In this document: positions 1 to 7,212 of the stretch, one piece after another
Position numbering within the stretch: position 1 is the stretch's first letter
Layout: every line of letters starts with the position of its first letter
Assembly: GCA_900557355.1 (NCBI GenBank)
Contig: USSR01000234.1
Span: 1-9,198, forward strand
DNA: 9,198 nt
DNA from: an uncultured Bacteroides sp.
Lineage (GTDB): Bacteria > Bacteroidota > Bacteroidia > Bacteroidales > Bacteroidaceae
Direction of reading: 5' to 3'
Program-made: the position numbers and the translations under genes
Notes under the pieces: generated by a model
The model's input: only the letters and a program-made list of their open reading frames with translations
Databases searched by the model: none
What the model was told of the DNA's origin: nothing

Positions 1-891
1 GATAACTTCAATCAGATTCCCGGCAGGGATGCACGATTTATCCGCCTCGTATTTATGGTATAACTTAGCATAAATAGAAAGGATATTATTTTCCAGTTCC
101 TCGTTACTGATGTCTTGCAACTTTAACGGCTGAATCGTATTCGTGAAGAAACTACGGGTACTCTCAAATACCGTATAAGGATTACGCATCAGATAAACAA
201 ACTTCGCATTGGGGAACATCTTAACAAGTTCCTTCACACGCCCCGTATGCGGCGGGTTCTTACTCAAGAACTGCGTTCCATGTGTATTCCACAATGATAT
301 CTTAATCAACTTGACAAATACCTCTTCAAACACTTTCAGTTCTTTCTCCGTGATATCATTAAACAACAGATATTTATCTGCATATTCCTGCTGATATTTA
401 GGAAGGAACCAGAAATTATAATAAGTATAAGGCATCATATTTGCCAGTGCAAACTCTTCCTCCTGCGGCAGGTCTACAGCAAGTTCCATATTATCCGTAG
501 GACGCTTATCGGGCATCAACCAACTCATATTCTTCTTAAAGAAAGGCTGCCCCCACATCATCAAATGCGGAAATACGGTCTGATAAGTAGTATTATAACC
601 AAAATGTTTATCACATGAAAAGACATTATGCACAAAGGTTGTTCCACTACGCCAATGGCCAAGGATGAATACCGGATCATGTTCCAAAGGTTGAGATGCC
701 AGTCGCTTCTCATAACGTCCATTCTGTAAAGGAGCCAGAGTAGAAAGCAAGCGGCATACGGCTTTAGTCAAGCGGTACTTGCCTTTGTATGCTGCATCTA
801 TCTCACGTCCTTTCGTAATAGCATTAAATGTCTTCCAATCGGCTCCAACCAATGTATTTATAGGAAGTTTATTAAATTCGAGTAAACCCAT
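1..891 (-). CDS. PAPS-dependent sulfotransferase (C-terminus missing at window edge)
   Basis: Transfers the sulfo group of PAPS to an acceptor, releasing PAP. The first 297 residues are present; the frame is still open at base 1, so the C-terminus is cut off. The 5'-phosphosulfate loop is seen as FILGHWRSGTTFVHN (residues 75-89, RSGTT 81-85). The 3'-phosphate site is RNPYTVFES (236-244), with Arg236 and Ser244 spaced as in cytosolic sulfotransferases. LPQEEEFAL (141-149) and SKNPPHTGRV (210-219) are typical of the bacterial Sulfotransfer_3-like group. There is no signal peptide, so it is probably cytosolic. The ATG at 891 is the first start after a stop in this frame at 931-933, and lies 39 bases after the cysN stop, making this the sixth gene of the PAPS operon. 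From memory, a homologue in this context in B. thetaiotaomicron sulfonates cholesterol and other steroids; applying that here is inference. Family is certain, substrate is not. Confidence 0.93.
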   Translation of the reverse strand, partial: MGLLEFNKLPINTLVGADWKTFNAITKGREIDAAYKGKYRLTKAVCRLLSTLAPLQNGRYEKRLASQPLEHDPVFILGHWRSGTTFVHNVFSCDKHFGYNTTYQTVFPHLMMWGQPFFKKNMSWLMPDKRPTDNMELAVDLPQEEEFALANMMPYTYYNFWFLPKYQQEYADKYLLFNDITEKELKVFEEVFVKLIKISLWNTHGTQFLSKNPPHTGRVKELVKMFPNAKFVYLMRNPYTVFESTRSFFTNTIQPLKLQDISNEELENNILSIYAKLYHKYEADKSCIPAGNLIEVI

Positions 892-894
892 ATC

Positions 895-915
895 ATTTAC
901 AATTTTACAATTTAC
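895..915. repeat. AT-rich short tandem repeat in cysN-sulfotransferase spacer
   Basis: On the minus strand the leader just before the sulfotransferase start contains GTAAATT, GTAAAATT and GTAAAT in a row (about 8-base period). It is very AT-rich and should leave the ribosome entry region unfolded. No Shine-Dalgarno sequence is seen there. This may help initiation or be simple slippage; function is unknown. Confidence 0.5.
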
Positions 916-930
916 GATACAAATGGTAAA

Positions 931-2394
931 TTATTTAATGATTTTCACTTCAATACCCTGACGCTCCAAGTCTTTCACTACTTTCTCTATGATTTCATAG
1001 TGTTCGGGGGCAATGCCAAGCTTCGGTAAATTCAAGACAGGAAGATCTTCCGAAATATGCATGTCTTTATCCTCTACCCTATCGATAATCATACCGACAG
1101 CACTGGTATTGTTAGTTATCGGATCAATCAGAATGAAGGCTCCTGTTGCTTTATTCTTTTGATAAGGGTCAAAGAATAATTCTTTTGCCGTAGTCAGCAC
1201 AACACGCGCTATCTGATTCAACTGCATGGGCAAGCTATCAGTAGTTAATTGTCCATTCTCGACCGACAGTTGTTCCATCGTATTGACATCTACCTTATAC
1301 TTGATATTACTGATACGTGAACGGCTCAGATTAGTGGTTTGCTTAATAAAAAATGATTTATTAAGATCCATCGGTTCTTCATCCATCCATACCAACATAG
1401 CCTCGAAATTACGATCGACAACCGGCAAGTTATCAGGATGTACCAGCATTTCTCCTCTTGATACGTCTATCTCATCTTCCAGCGTTAAAGTCACAGACTG
1501 AGGCGGAAAAGCATAATCCAGTTCACCATCATAAGTAACAATGCTCTTAATACGTGATTTCTTACCGGAAGGCAATGCAACTACTTCATCACCTTTACGC
1601 ACAATTCCTGAAGCTACTTTACCACAGAAGCCACGAAAATCGAGGTTAGGCCGCAACACATATTGTACCGGGAAGCGGAAGTCTGCCAGATTATGATCAT
1701 TATCAATATGGACTGTTTCAAGAAAATCGAGCAAGGATATACCGGCATACCACGGAGTACGCTCAGACTTAACGACTACATTATCACCATCCAAGGCTGA
1801 TAGCGGAATACAAGTTACATCCGGAATGTTCAACGGAGCAATAAATTCCTTATATTCCTTAACTATTTCATTGAAGCGGTCCTCTGAAAAATCTACCAGG
1901 TCCATCTTGTTGACAGCAAGCACCACATGCTTGATACCTAACAAAGAAACCAGGAAAGAGTGACGACGTGTTTGTGTAATCACCCCTGTACGGGCATCTA
2001 CCAAAATAATAGCCAGATTAGCCGTGGAACCGCCCGTAATCATATTACGTGTATATTGTTCATGTCCCGGAGTATCGGCAATGATAAATTTACGGTTGTT
2101 GGTAGAGAAATAACGATAAGCCACATCAATCGTAATACCCTGTTCGCGTTCTGCTTTCAGGCCATCCAACAACAGCGCATAGTCAATATGATCGCCGGCA
2201 TTTCCCATTCGTTTGCTATCGCGTTCCAATGCATCCAACTGGTCCTCGTACAATTTCTTACTATCAAACAACAAACGTCCGATCAGCGTTGATTTTCCAT
2301 CATCTACCGAACCGGCAGTCAGAAAACGGAGCAAGTCTTTCTGTTCATCTTTATCCAGAAACTCCTTGATATTTAGTTTAGAGTTATTCTCCAT
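931..2394 (-). CDS. cysN: Sulfate adenylyltransferase subunit 1 (CysN), GTPase subunit of ATP sulfurylase
   Basis: Regulatory GTPase of the CysD-CysN ATP sulfurylase; GTP hydrolysis drives sulfate + ATP to APS + PPi in the cytosol. The 487-residue protein has the EF-Tu-type G motifs: GSVDDGKST (28-36), the switch region EREQGITID (82-90), DTPGHEQ (107-113), NKMDLVD (162-168) and SAL (199-201). EF-Tu-like beta-barrel domains follow, with [11 protein letters not shown] near 254. Length fits a stand-alone CysN: there is no fused APS kinase domain as in NodQ-type proteins, and a separate cysC is present. The frame can also open at a GTG at 2397; I prefer the ATG at 2394, one codon later. It lies 117 bases after cysD, the widest spacer in the operon, and 39 bases before the sulfotransferase. 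Confidence 0.97.
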   Translation of the reverse strand: MENNSKLNIKEFLDKDEQKDLLRFLTAGSVDDGKSTLIGRLLFDSKKLYEDQLDALERDSKRMGNAGDHIDYALLLDGLKAEREQGITIDVAYRYFSTNNRKFIIADTPGHEQYTRNMITGGSTANLAIILVDARTGVITQTRRHSFLVSLLGIKHVVLAVNKMDLVDFSEDRFNEIVKEYKEFIAPLNIPDVTCIPLSALDGDNVVVKSERTPWYAGISLLDFLETVHIDNDHNLADFRFPVQYVLRPNLDFRGFCGKVASGIVRKGDEVVALPSGKKSRIKSIVTYDGELDYAFPPQSVTLTLEDEIDVSRGEMLVHPDNLPVVDRNFEAMLVWMDEEPMDLNKSFFIKQTTNLSRSRISNIKYKVDVNTMEQLSVENGQLTTDSLPMQLNQIARVVLTTAKELFFDPYQKNKATGAFILIDPITNNTSAVGMIIDRVEDKDMHISEDLPVLNLPKLGIAPEHYEIIEKVVKDLERQGIEVKIIK

Positions 2395-2428
2395 CACTTC
2401 TATTTTTTAATTATCACCTTTATCTTCG

Positions 2429-2436
2429 TAAACCTA
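2429..2436 (-). promoter_or_regulatory. Weak candidate internal -7 box upstream of cysN
   Basis: The minus strand reads TAGGTTTA, seven of eight positions of the Bacteroides -7 consensus TAnnTTTG, about 35 bases before the cysN start in the only long spacer of the operon. No convincing -33 element is seen. It could let cysN and the sulfotransferase be transcribed separately. This is tentative: near matches are common in AT-rich spacers. Confidence 0.2.
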
Positions 2437-2485
2437 AGCATTAAAGTTCTAAAGGCCAGGTTTAAGATTCCAATCCTCAGGTTTT

Positions 2486-2511
2486 AATTTTTAATTCTTA
2501 ATTTTTAATTC
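2486..2511. repeat. 12-bp AT-rich direct repeat in cysD-cysN spacer
   Basis: AATTTTTAATTC occurs twice (2486-2497 and 2500-2511), separated by TT, giving a 14-base period immediately after the cysD stop codon. It is not a hairpin terminator. Similar AT-rich repeats arise easily by slippage; function is unknown. Confidence 0.6.
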
Positions 2512-3420
2512 CTAAAAGTATCCCTCGCGTTTTTTCTGCTCCATGCTGGCCTCCTGATCGAAGTCGATTACACGGGTAGTACGCTCGCTCTTGGTAGTGG
2601 TCATCATCTCTTCTACAATCGTTTCAATTGTATCGGCATTGCTTTCCACTGCACCTGTCAGCGGCCAGCAACCTAACGTACGGAAACGGACCATTTTCAT
2701 TTCTATCTGATCCCGATACTTTTCAGGCAAACGATCATCATCCGCCATAATCAGATTACCATCAATCGTAACACAAGGACGTTCCTTCGCATAATACAAC
2801 GGAACAATAGGAATATTTTCCAAACGGATATATTGCCAGATGTCCAGCTCAGTCCAATTGCTCAAAGGGAACACACGAATACTTTCTCCCTTATGTACCC
2901 GGGCGTTATAAATATCCCACAATTCAGGACGTTGATTTTTTGGGTCCCACTGGTGGAACTTATCACGGAAAGAGAAGATACGTTCCTTTGCACGTGACTT
3001 CTCTTCATCACGGCGTGCACCGCCAAAAGCTGCATCAAACTTATACTTATCCAAAGCACTCAGCAGAGCTTTTGTCTTCATCAGGTCCGTATGCACCTTA
3101 CTGCCATGCGTAAATGGTCCCACTCCTGCATGGAAAGCTTCCATATTACTCTCTACAATCAAATTCCACCCATACTTCTTTGCATATTCGTCACGGAATT
3201 GAATCATCTCTTTAAATTTCCATTTTGAATCGATATGCATCAACGGGAAAGGGACTTTGCCAGGATAAAAAGCCTTTTCAGCAAGGCGAACCATCACCGA
3301 AGAGTCTTTTCCGATACTATAAAGCATCACTGGGTTTTCAAATTCCGCAGCCACTTCACGGATAATATGAATAGACTCTGCTTCGAGCTCTTTCAGATGG
3401 CTTAATTTATATTCTTCCAT
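2512..3420 (-). CDS. cysD: Sulfate adenylyltransferase subunit 2 (CysD), catalytic subunit of ATP sulfurylase
   Basis: Catalytic subunit that adenylates sulfate to APS together with CysN. The 302 residues equal the usual length of CysD. It belongs to the adenine-nucleotide alpha-hydrolase (PP-loop) fold: the pyrophosphate-binding loop is [10 protein letters not shown] (34-43). Other family signatures are [20 protein letters not shown] (132-151), [15 protein letters not shown] (184-198), [16 protein letters not shown] (245-260) and the C-terminal KKREGYF. Arg-rich RRDEEKSR and the CWPLTG stretch separate it from PAPS reductase (CysH), which shares the fold. The ATG at 3420 begins [15 protein letters not shown], the normal CysD N-terminus. 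Only nine bases separate it from the cysC stop, so the two are probably co-transcribed. Confidence 0.98.
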   Translation of the reverse strand: MEEYKLSHLKELEAESIHIIREVAAEFENPVMLYSIGKDSSVMVRLAEKAFYPGKVPFPLMHIDSKWKFKEMIQFRDEYAKKYGWNLIVESNMEAFHAGVGPFTHGSKVHTDLMKTKALLSALDKYKFDAAFGGARRDEEKSRAKERIFSFRDKFHQWDPKNQRPELWDIYNARVHKGESIRVFPLSNWTELDIWQYIRLENIPIVPLYYAKERPCVTIDGNLIMADDDRLPEKYRDQIEMKMVRFRTLGCWPLTGAVESNADTIETIVEEMMTTTKSERTTRVIDFDQEASMEQKKREGYF

Positions 3421-3429
3421 TTTATATAA

Positions 3430-4035
3430 TCACTTTTTAATCTGTATCTTCGATAAAACAAGGTCAAGCAACTTGTTGACTGACTCTTCCAGGCTGAGCA
3501 CTGAAGTGTCTAAAGTCAAAGCCGGATGGGCAGGAGCCTCAAACGGAGCAGAAATACCTGTAAAATTTTGAATCTCTCCCCGGCGTGCCTTGGCATACAA
3601 GCCTTTCACGTCCCTGCGCTCACACTCGGCCAGAGGAGTACTAACATAGACTTCAAGAAAATTTTCCTGACCAATGATATTGGCAGCCATTTCGCGAATA
3701 TCATTGTTAGGACTTATAAACGCAGCAATAGTAATAATGCCTGTATCAATAAAAAGTTTAGAGACTTCCGCTATACGACGGATATTCTCTACACGGTCGG
3801 CTTCGGTAAAGCCCAAATTATTATTAATGCCGCTACGGATATTGTCCCCGTCCAGAATACGGCACAGCAATCCGCGTTTGTGCAATTCACGTTCCAAAGC
3901 AATAGCTATTGTACTCTTACCGGAACCACTCAATCCGGTAAACCATATCATCATACTATGTTGTCCAAGGAGCTCTTCTTTATCTTGTCTCGACAACATC
4001 CGATCAAAAATCGGATATATATTATTATCTGTCAT
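3430..4035 (-). CDS. cysC: Adenylyl-sulfate (APS) kinase CysC
   Basis: Phosphorylates the 3'-OH of APS with ATP to give PAPS, the donor for the sulfotransferase of the same operon. The 201-residue P-loop kinase has Walker A GLSGSGKST (34-42), the substrate motif DGDNIR (62-67), GFTEADRVENIRRIAEV (75-91), FISP (106-109, with the serine that forms a phosphoenzyme in E. coli CysC), and DVKGLYAKARRGEI (142-155) followed by NFTGISAPFEAP. All catalytic features of an active kinase appear intact, and there is no fused sulfurylase domain. It lies eight bases after the transporter stop and nine bases before cysD, so it is tightly operonic. A 7-bp inverted repeat lies within its first codons. Confidence 0.97.
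   Translation of the reverse strand: MTDNNIYPIFDRMLSRQDKEELLGQHSMMIWFTGLSGSGKSTIAIALERELHKRGLLCRILDGDNIRSGINNNLGFTEADRVENIRRIAEVSKLFIDTGIITIAAFISPNNDIREMAANIIGQENFLEVYVSTPLAECERRDVKGLYAKARRGEIQNFTGISAPFEAPAHPALTLDTSVLSLEESVNKLLDLVLSKIQIKK
3998..4016. repeat. 7-bp inverted repeat within the start of cysC
   Basis: ATCCGAT and ATCGGAT flank a five-base loop, 20 to 37 bases inside the cysC coding region. In the mRNA this would be a short hairpin just past the start codon, a position where structure can slow initiation. It could also be chance from the codons for YPIFDR. Confidence 0.45.
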
Positions 4036-4043
4036 AATCTAAA

Positions 4044-5597
4044 TTAAAAGGGCCAAATTAATGGTATCAGGAATATGGATATCAAGAATGCTATAATATT
4101 CAACGGCAAACCAATGCGAACGAAATCGGTAAACTTATAGTTTCCTATACCTTGCACGATCAGGTTTGTCTGGTATCCGATCGGCGTGGAGAAACTGGCA
4201 GATGCAGCCATACAAATTACCACAAAGAAAGGCATAGGGCTAACGCCCATCTGCGAAGAAATGGAAAGTGCCAACGGGAAAGCCAATGCTGCTGCTGCAT
4301 TATTTGTGATTAACTCAGTAAATAAGTTCGTGATAATAAACACGGCAGCTAATAACACCTGCGGTCCGTAATGTTCAGTCAGGCCGATGATATAACTTGC
4401 CACCACATCTGCCACACCGGAATTCACCATCGCTTTACTAATGGCAAAAGCACAGGCAATGGTTATCAGAATATCCCAAGAAATGTATTTGGTATATTTA
4501 CGCGCCGGGAAGATTTTTGTCCATGCCATAATAATAGTAGTCACAGAAACAAAGAAGAACATATCCAGCTTAATATCCGGGAATGCTTCTTTCACAACCG
4601 GCAACTCTCCTACTGTAGCTCCGGCAATCATTAATATCAGCAAAATAAGAGCAAACCAACGTTTCCCTTTTCCGGGAACCGGCTCGTTGTCTTTACCATT
4701 AGCCAACAGAACGAACACTGAGGATTCTCCCCAAGTCTGAACGAAAGAATCATCTGCCATCACCACCAGCGTATCGCCATCGCGCAGGACTTCATTATCC
4801 AGATTCTCCGTAATGCTCTGCCCGCTTCGCTTGATTTCCTTAACAGCAGCACCATAGTGACGTTTAAAATTAAATTCACCCAATTTTTTGTTGATACCCG
4901 GAAAACGGGGGCCAAGCACTGCTTCAACCCGATGCAAACTACTATCCTCCTCCTGGTCGTCATCCAATTTTACCGCATCCGTACGAACATCAGGCAAAAG
5001 TTTGGAAGAGAACAGAAACAAATAAATAATACCTGCAATAGCTATGAAGATACCGACTTTGCCCAACTCAAACATGGTGAAGCCTTCATAACCAGCCTCT
5101 AATATCATACCATGTACTACCAGATTAGTAGAAGTTCCTATTAGGGTACAGATACCGCCCAAAATAGTTACATACGAAAGAGGGATCAAAAACTTGGTAG
5201 CAGGTAGTTTTACCGATTCTGCCCAACGTTTGATAATCGGGGCAAAGATTACAACAACAGGAGTATTATTAAGAAAAGCAGATATAAAAGAGATAGTGGG
5301 AAGCATGCGCAACTGGGCCTTAAACACAGTTGTTTTCCCCACAGGAAGTAGCTTTTTGATTACTTGTCCCAATGCTCCGGACTGACGAATACCTTCGCTA
5401 ACCAAAAACAACATGGCTACGGTAATCATTCCTTTATTACTAAACCCCTCCAGCATTTCTTTAGGGCTCAGAATACCTGCACACAAGAACAAGACTACAA
5501 CGGAAAACAACACCATTCCTGGACGCATTTTGTCCAAAACTAATGCAACAACCATACCCAAAAGTCCTAAAAGTACGAATATTATCTCAAATGTCAT
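4044..5597 (-). CDS. SLC13/DASS-type anion permease with RCK_C-like insert, probable sulfate transporter
   Basis: A 517-residue inner-membrane protein, inferred to import sulfate because it lies between cysQ and cysC. Hydrophobic segments cover about 4-42, 57-70, 98-120, 138-163 and 181-200. A hydrophilic section at about 205-310 follows, then further segments from about 313 to the end. The two halves carry the paired re-entrant motifs of the divalent-anion:Na+ symporter fold: AFLNNTPVVVIFAP (107-120) with GTSTN (154-158), and TELITNNAAAA (427-437) with TPIGYQTN (471-478). The insert, with AVKEIKRSGQSI and LRDGDTLVVM, looks like one TrkA-C (RCK_C) domain; SAC1-like sulfate transporters often have two. 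The charged DDDQEED stretch lies just before it. Spacing is 18 bases after cysQ and eight before cysC. Other DASS substrates such as dicarboxylates cannot be excluded by sequence alone, but context favours sulfate. Confidence 0.9.
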   Translation of the reverse strand: MTFEIIFVLLGLLGMVVALVLDKMRPGMVLFSVVVLFLCAGILSPKEMLEGFSNKGMITVAMLFLVSEGIRQSGALGQVIKKLLPVGKTTVFKAQLRMLPTISFISAFLNNTPVVVIFAPIIKRWAESVKLPATKFLIPLSYVTILGGICTLIGTSTNLVVHGMILEAGYEGFTMFELGKVGIFIAIAGIIYLFLFSSKLLPDVRTDAVKLDDDQEEDSSLHRVEAVLGPRFPGINKKLGEFNFKRHYGAAVKEIKRSGQSITENLDNEVLRDGDTLVVMADDSFVQTWGESSVFVLLANGKDNEPVPGKGKRWFALILLILMIAGATVGELPVVKEAFPDIKLDMFFFVSVTTIIMAWTKIFPARKYTKYISWDILITIACAFAISKAMVNSGVADVVASYIIGLTEHYGPQVLLAAVFIITNLFTELITNNAAAALAFPLALSISSQMGVSPMPFFVVICMAASASFSTPIGYQTNLIVQGIGNYKFTDFVRIGLPLNIIAFLISIFLIPLIWPF

Positions 5598-5615
5598 ATA
5601 TTATACTGTATCTTA

Positions 5616-6437
5616 TTAAATTTTCATTCGTCCGGGTTCAACCACAAACCAAGGATTCAATAAATCTTCTTTATTGTAACGCAGCGGTTCTTCTTTTCCT
5701 GCCTGATAAATTTCCATTCCGGCGGCACGTGCAATGGCATGTCCTGCTGCCGTATCCCATTCCATTGTAGGCGCAAACCGGGGATACACATCAGCTTTCC
5801 CCTCGGCAACAAGGCAGATTTTGATGGAACTGCCACTGGACACGAGCTCCACATCCGAATGCAAGCGTTTCATTTCTTCAATGTAAGCTTCTGTTTCCGG
5901 TGTCAGATGAGAACATGAAGCAACCATCACAAACCGGTCTCTTTCAGACATCACCGGCAGACGGGTGGCAGCTGACATCAATTCATCCAACGGAGCGCCT
6001 TCACGTGAAGTTATACCGGACAACTTATATGCACCGAGCCGTTCTTCCGCAAAATAAAGTTCCTGTTTCACCGGGAGATAGATAACCCCCGCTACAGGTA
6101 CAGAATGATGAACCCATGCTATATTCACAGTAAACTCCCCGTTCCGCTTGATAAACTCCTTAGTACCGTCCAGCGGGTCTACAATCCACAAAGCATCCCA
6201 TGCGGAACGTTCCGCATAAGGCAAATGTTTGCCTTCTTCACTCAGAACAGGAAAAGGAGTATGACATAGAAAACCGATAATGGTCTCATGCGCCTTACGG
6301 TCGGCTATTGTTAAAGGAGAGTTATCCGCTTTTCTCTCTATTTTAAAGTCAGATGCCGGATCGTTATAGATGGAAAGTATGTCCGCCCCGGCCTGCAAAG
6401 CTGCATCTATCGCACTTAAAATATATCGTTGTTCCAT
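5616..6437 (-). CDS. cysQ: 3'(2'),5'-bisphosphate nucleotidase CysQ (PAP phosphatase)
   Basis: Mg2+-dependent phosphatase that removes the 3'-phosphate of PAP (and possibly PAPS), giving AMP. This prevents product inhibition of the sulfotransferase and keeps PAPS pools in balance. The 273 residues contain the inositol-monophosphatase-superfamily metal-binding motifs: SEEG (66-69), WIVDPLDGTKEF (84-95, with Asp87 and Asp90) and EWDTAAGHAI (226-235, Asp228). VSSGSSIK (199-206) and ADNSPLT (37-43) also match CysQ. There is no signal peptide, so it is cytosolic or membrane-peripheral. It is the first gene of the operon, with a promoter-like sequence 30 bases upstream. Other members of the fold act on inositol phosphates, but the match to CysQ and the neighbours settle the call. 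Confidence 0.96.
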   Translation of the reverse strand: MEQRYILSAIDAALQAGADILSIYNDPASDFKIERKADNSPLTIADRKAHETIIGFLCHTPFPVLSEEGKHLPYAERSAWDALWIVDPLDGTKEFIKRNGEFTVNIAWVHHSVPVAGVIYLPVKQELYFAEERLGAYKLSGITSREGAPLDELMSAATRLPVMSERDRFVMVASCSHLTPETEAYIEEMKRLHSDVELVSSGSSIKICLVAEGKADVYPRFAPTMEWDTAAGHAIARAAGMEIYQAGKEEPLRYNKEDLLNPWFVVEPGRMKI

Positions 6438-6466
6438 ATATGGTATCTATACTTAGATGTAAGATG

Positions 6467-6474
6467 CAAAATTA
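6467..6474 (-). promoter_or_regulatory. Predicted promoter (-7 box) of the cysQ operon
   Basis: The minus strand reads TAATTTTG, a full match to the Bacteroides sigma-ABfr -7 consensus TAnnTTTG. The -33 element is poor (a TTTT at about 17 bases spacing). The start of transcription would fall near 6459, giving a 5' leader of about 20 bases before the cysQ ATG at 6437. Confidence 0.65.
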
Positions 6475-6475
6475 A

Positions 6476-6499
6476 AAACTTTTCCATCTTAAAAAGTTT
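6476..6499. promoter_or_regulatory. 8-bp inverted repeat overlapping the cysQ promoter, candidate operator
   Basis: AAACTTTT and AAAAGTTT flank an eight-base spacer (6484-6491), immediately upstream of the -7 box and covering the expected -33 region. The arms are perfect and the centre-to-centre distance (16 bases) would suit a dimeric DNA-binding protein. No regulator is encoded in the window. AT-rich arms raise the chance of coincidence. Confidence 0.35.
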
Positions 6500-6576
6500 C
6501 CATTAACTGTTTTATAACTTCTTTTAAACTACATGATATATTTATAAGCACTTTTCACAATCAACACGAATAAACA

Positions 6577-6604
6577 GGGGCAGTAACTTCACAGTTGCTG
6601 CCCC
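6577..6604 (-). terminator. Intrinsic terminator of the SPOR lipoprotein unit
   Basis: GGGGCAG and CTGCCCC form a 7-bp GC-rich stem, extended through a G-T wobble pair by AACT/AGTT around a four-base loop, about 12 bp in all. On the minus strand it is followed by TGTTTATT; on the plus strand by GTTTTC. It lies 51 bases after the SPOR gene stop and 100 bases ahead of the cysQ promoter, so it separates the two units. Confidence 0.8.
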
Positions 6605-6655
6605 GTTTTCGAAAGAGGAGTTTCCCTTTCTATTAATTACCAAAAAGAATTCAAA

Positions 6656-7162
6656 TTATTTAAGGCGATACAACAACCAGGAACTTTGGAAATCCTTACG
6701 GTTTGAGTATTTAGCCTTGAAAGCATCACGTGCATCGGCAGCAGAAGCTCTGTCATTAAAAGTACTGACAATTACACGATACATAGCTGCATCAGGATTA
6801 AAGGCAACAACAGCATTGTAACCTTCATTATCCAGGAAGTTTTTCAGGTTTTCAGCATTAGCTTTCACACCAAAACTACCACAAACCACACTGTAATCTT
6901 TCAAACCACCTACACCGGATATTACTTCTACTTTTTCCTGACGTACACCTGCAGTTGCAACCGGAGTACTTTCCACTACTCTTGCTTCTACCGGAGCAGT
7001 AACTGTCGGAGCGACTTCCACAGGTTCAGTAGTCTGGGTTTCTGCCAGTTCCTGTTGTTTTGCCTTTTCATATGCTTTTTTATAAGCGCTTTCACTCGAT
7101 TTACAAGAAGAGAATGCCAATGCAATACACAATCCCATTCCTAAAATTGCTAATTTTTTCAT
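6656..7162 (-). CDS. SPOR-domain lipoprotein
   Basis: A 168-residue exported lipoprotein. The N-terminus is a lipoprotein signal, MKKLAILGMGLCIALAFSSC, with the lipidated Cys at 20. A Lys/Glu/Ala/Gln-rich segment (21-42) and a Pro/Val/Thr/Glu-rich linker (43-85) follow. A SPOR domain spans about 87-166 (LKDYSVVCGSFGVKANAENL through SWLLYR). SPOR domains bind peptidoglycan, often denuded glycan strands at division sites, so it probably sits in an envelope membrane facing the wall. In-frame starts also exist at 7168 and 7192; I chose 7162 because it places the basic residues and hydrophobic core as in a normal signal peptide. It lies 50 bases after the lipocalin-like gene and ends in a strong terminator. 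Its role in this species is unknown. Confidence 0.88.
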   Translation of the reverse strand: MKKLAILGMGLCIALAFSSCKSSESAYKKAYEKAKQQELAETQTTEPVEVAPTVTAPVEARVVESTPVATAGVRQEKVEVISGVGGLKDYSVVCGSFGVKANAENLKNFLDNEGYNAVVAFNPDAAMYRVIVSTFNDRASAADARDAFKAKYSNRKDFQSSWLLYRLK

Positions 7163-7212
7163 AATCATATTGTTTTTATTAATAATTTCCATCTCAATAT
7201 CTTAAATTATAT

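Noticed and set aside
921..929. Promoter for the sulfotransferase alone (TACCATTTG on the minus strand)
   Set aside because: The -7 pattern has one extra base compared with TAnnTTTG and there is no -33 element; the gene is more simply part of the operon.
2395..2397. GTG as the cysN start codon
   Set aside because: An ATG follows directly at 2394, and ATG is the usual start in Bacteroides; the difference is a single residue.
4371..5102. Several open frames of 60 to 100 codons on the plus strand across the transporter gene
   Set aside because: They lie opposite a clear full-length membrane protein gene, have no ribosome binding sites and show no recognisable domains.
6434..6443. Perfect 10-bp palindrome CCATATATGG spanning the cysQ start codon
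   Set aside because: Short AT-rich palindromes are frequent, and half of it is fixed by the ATG and its next codon; no second copy is seen at other starts in the window.
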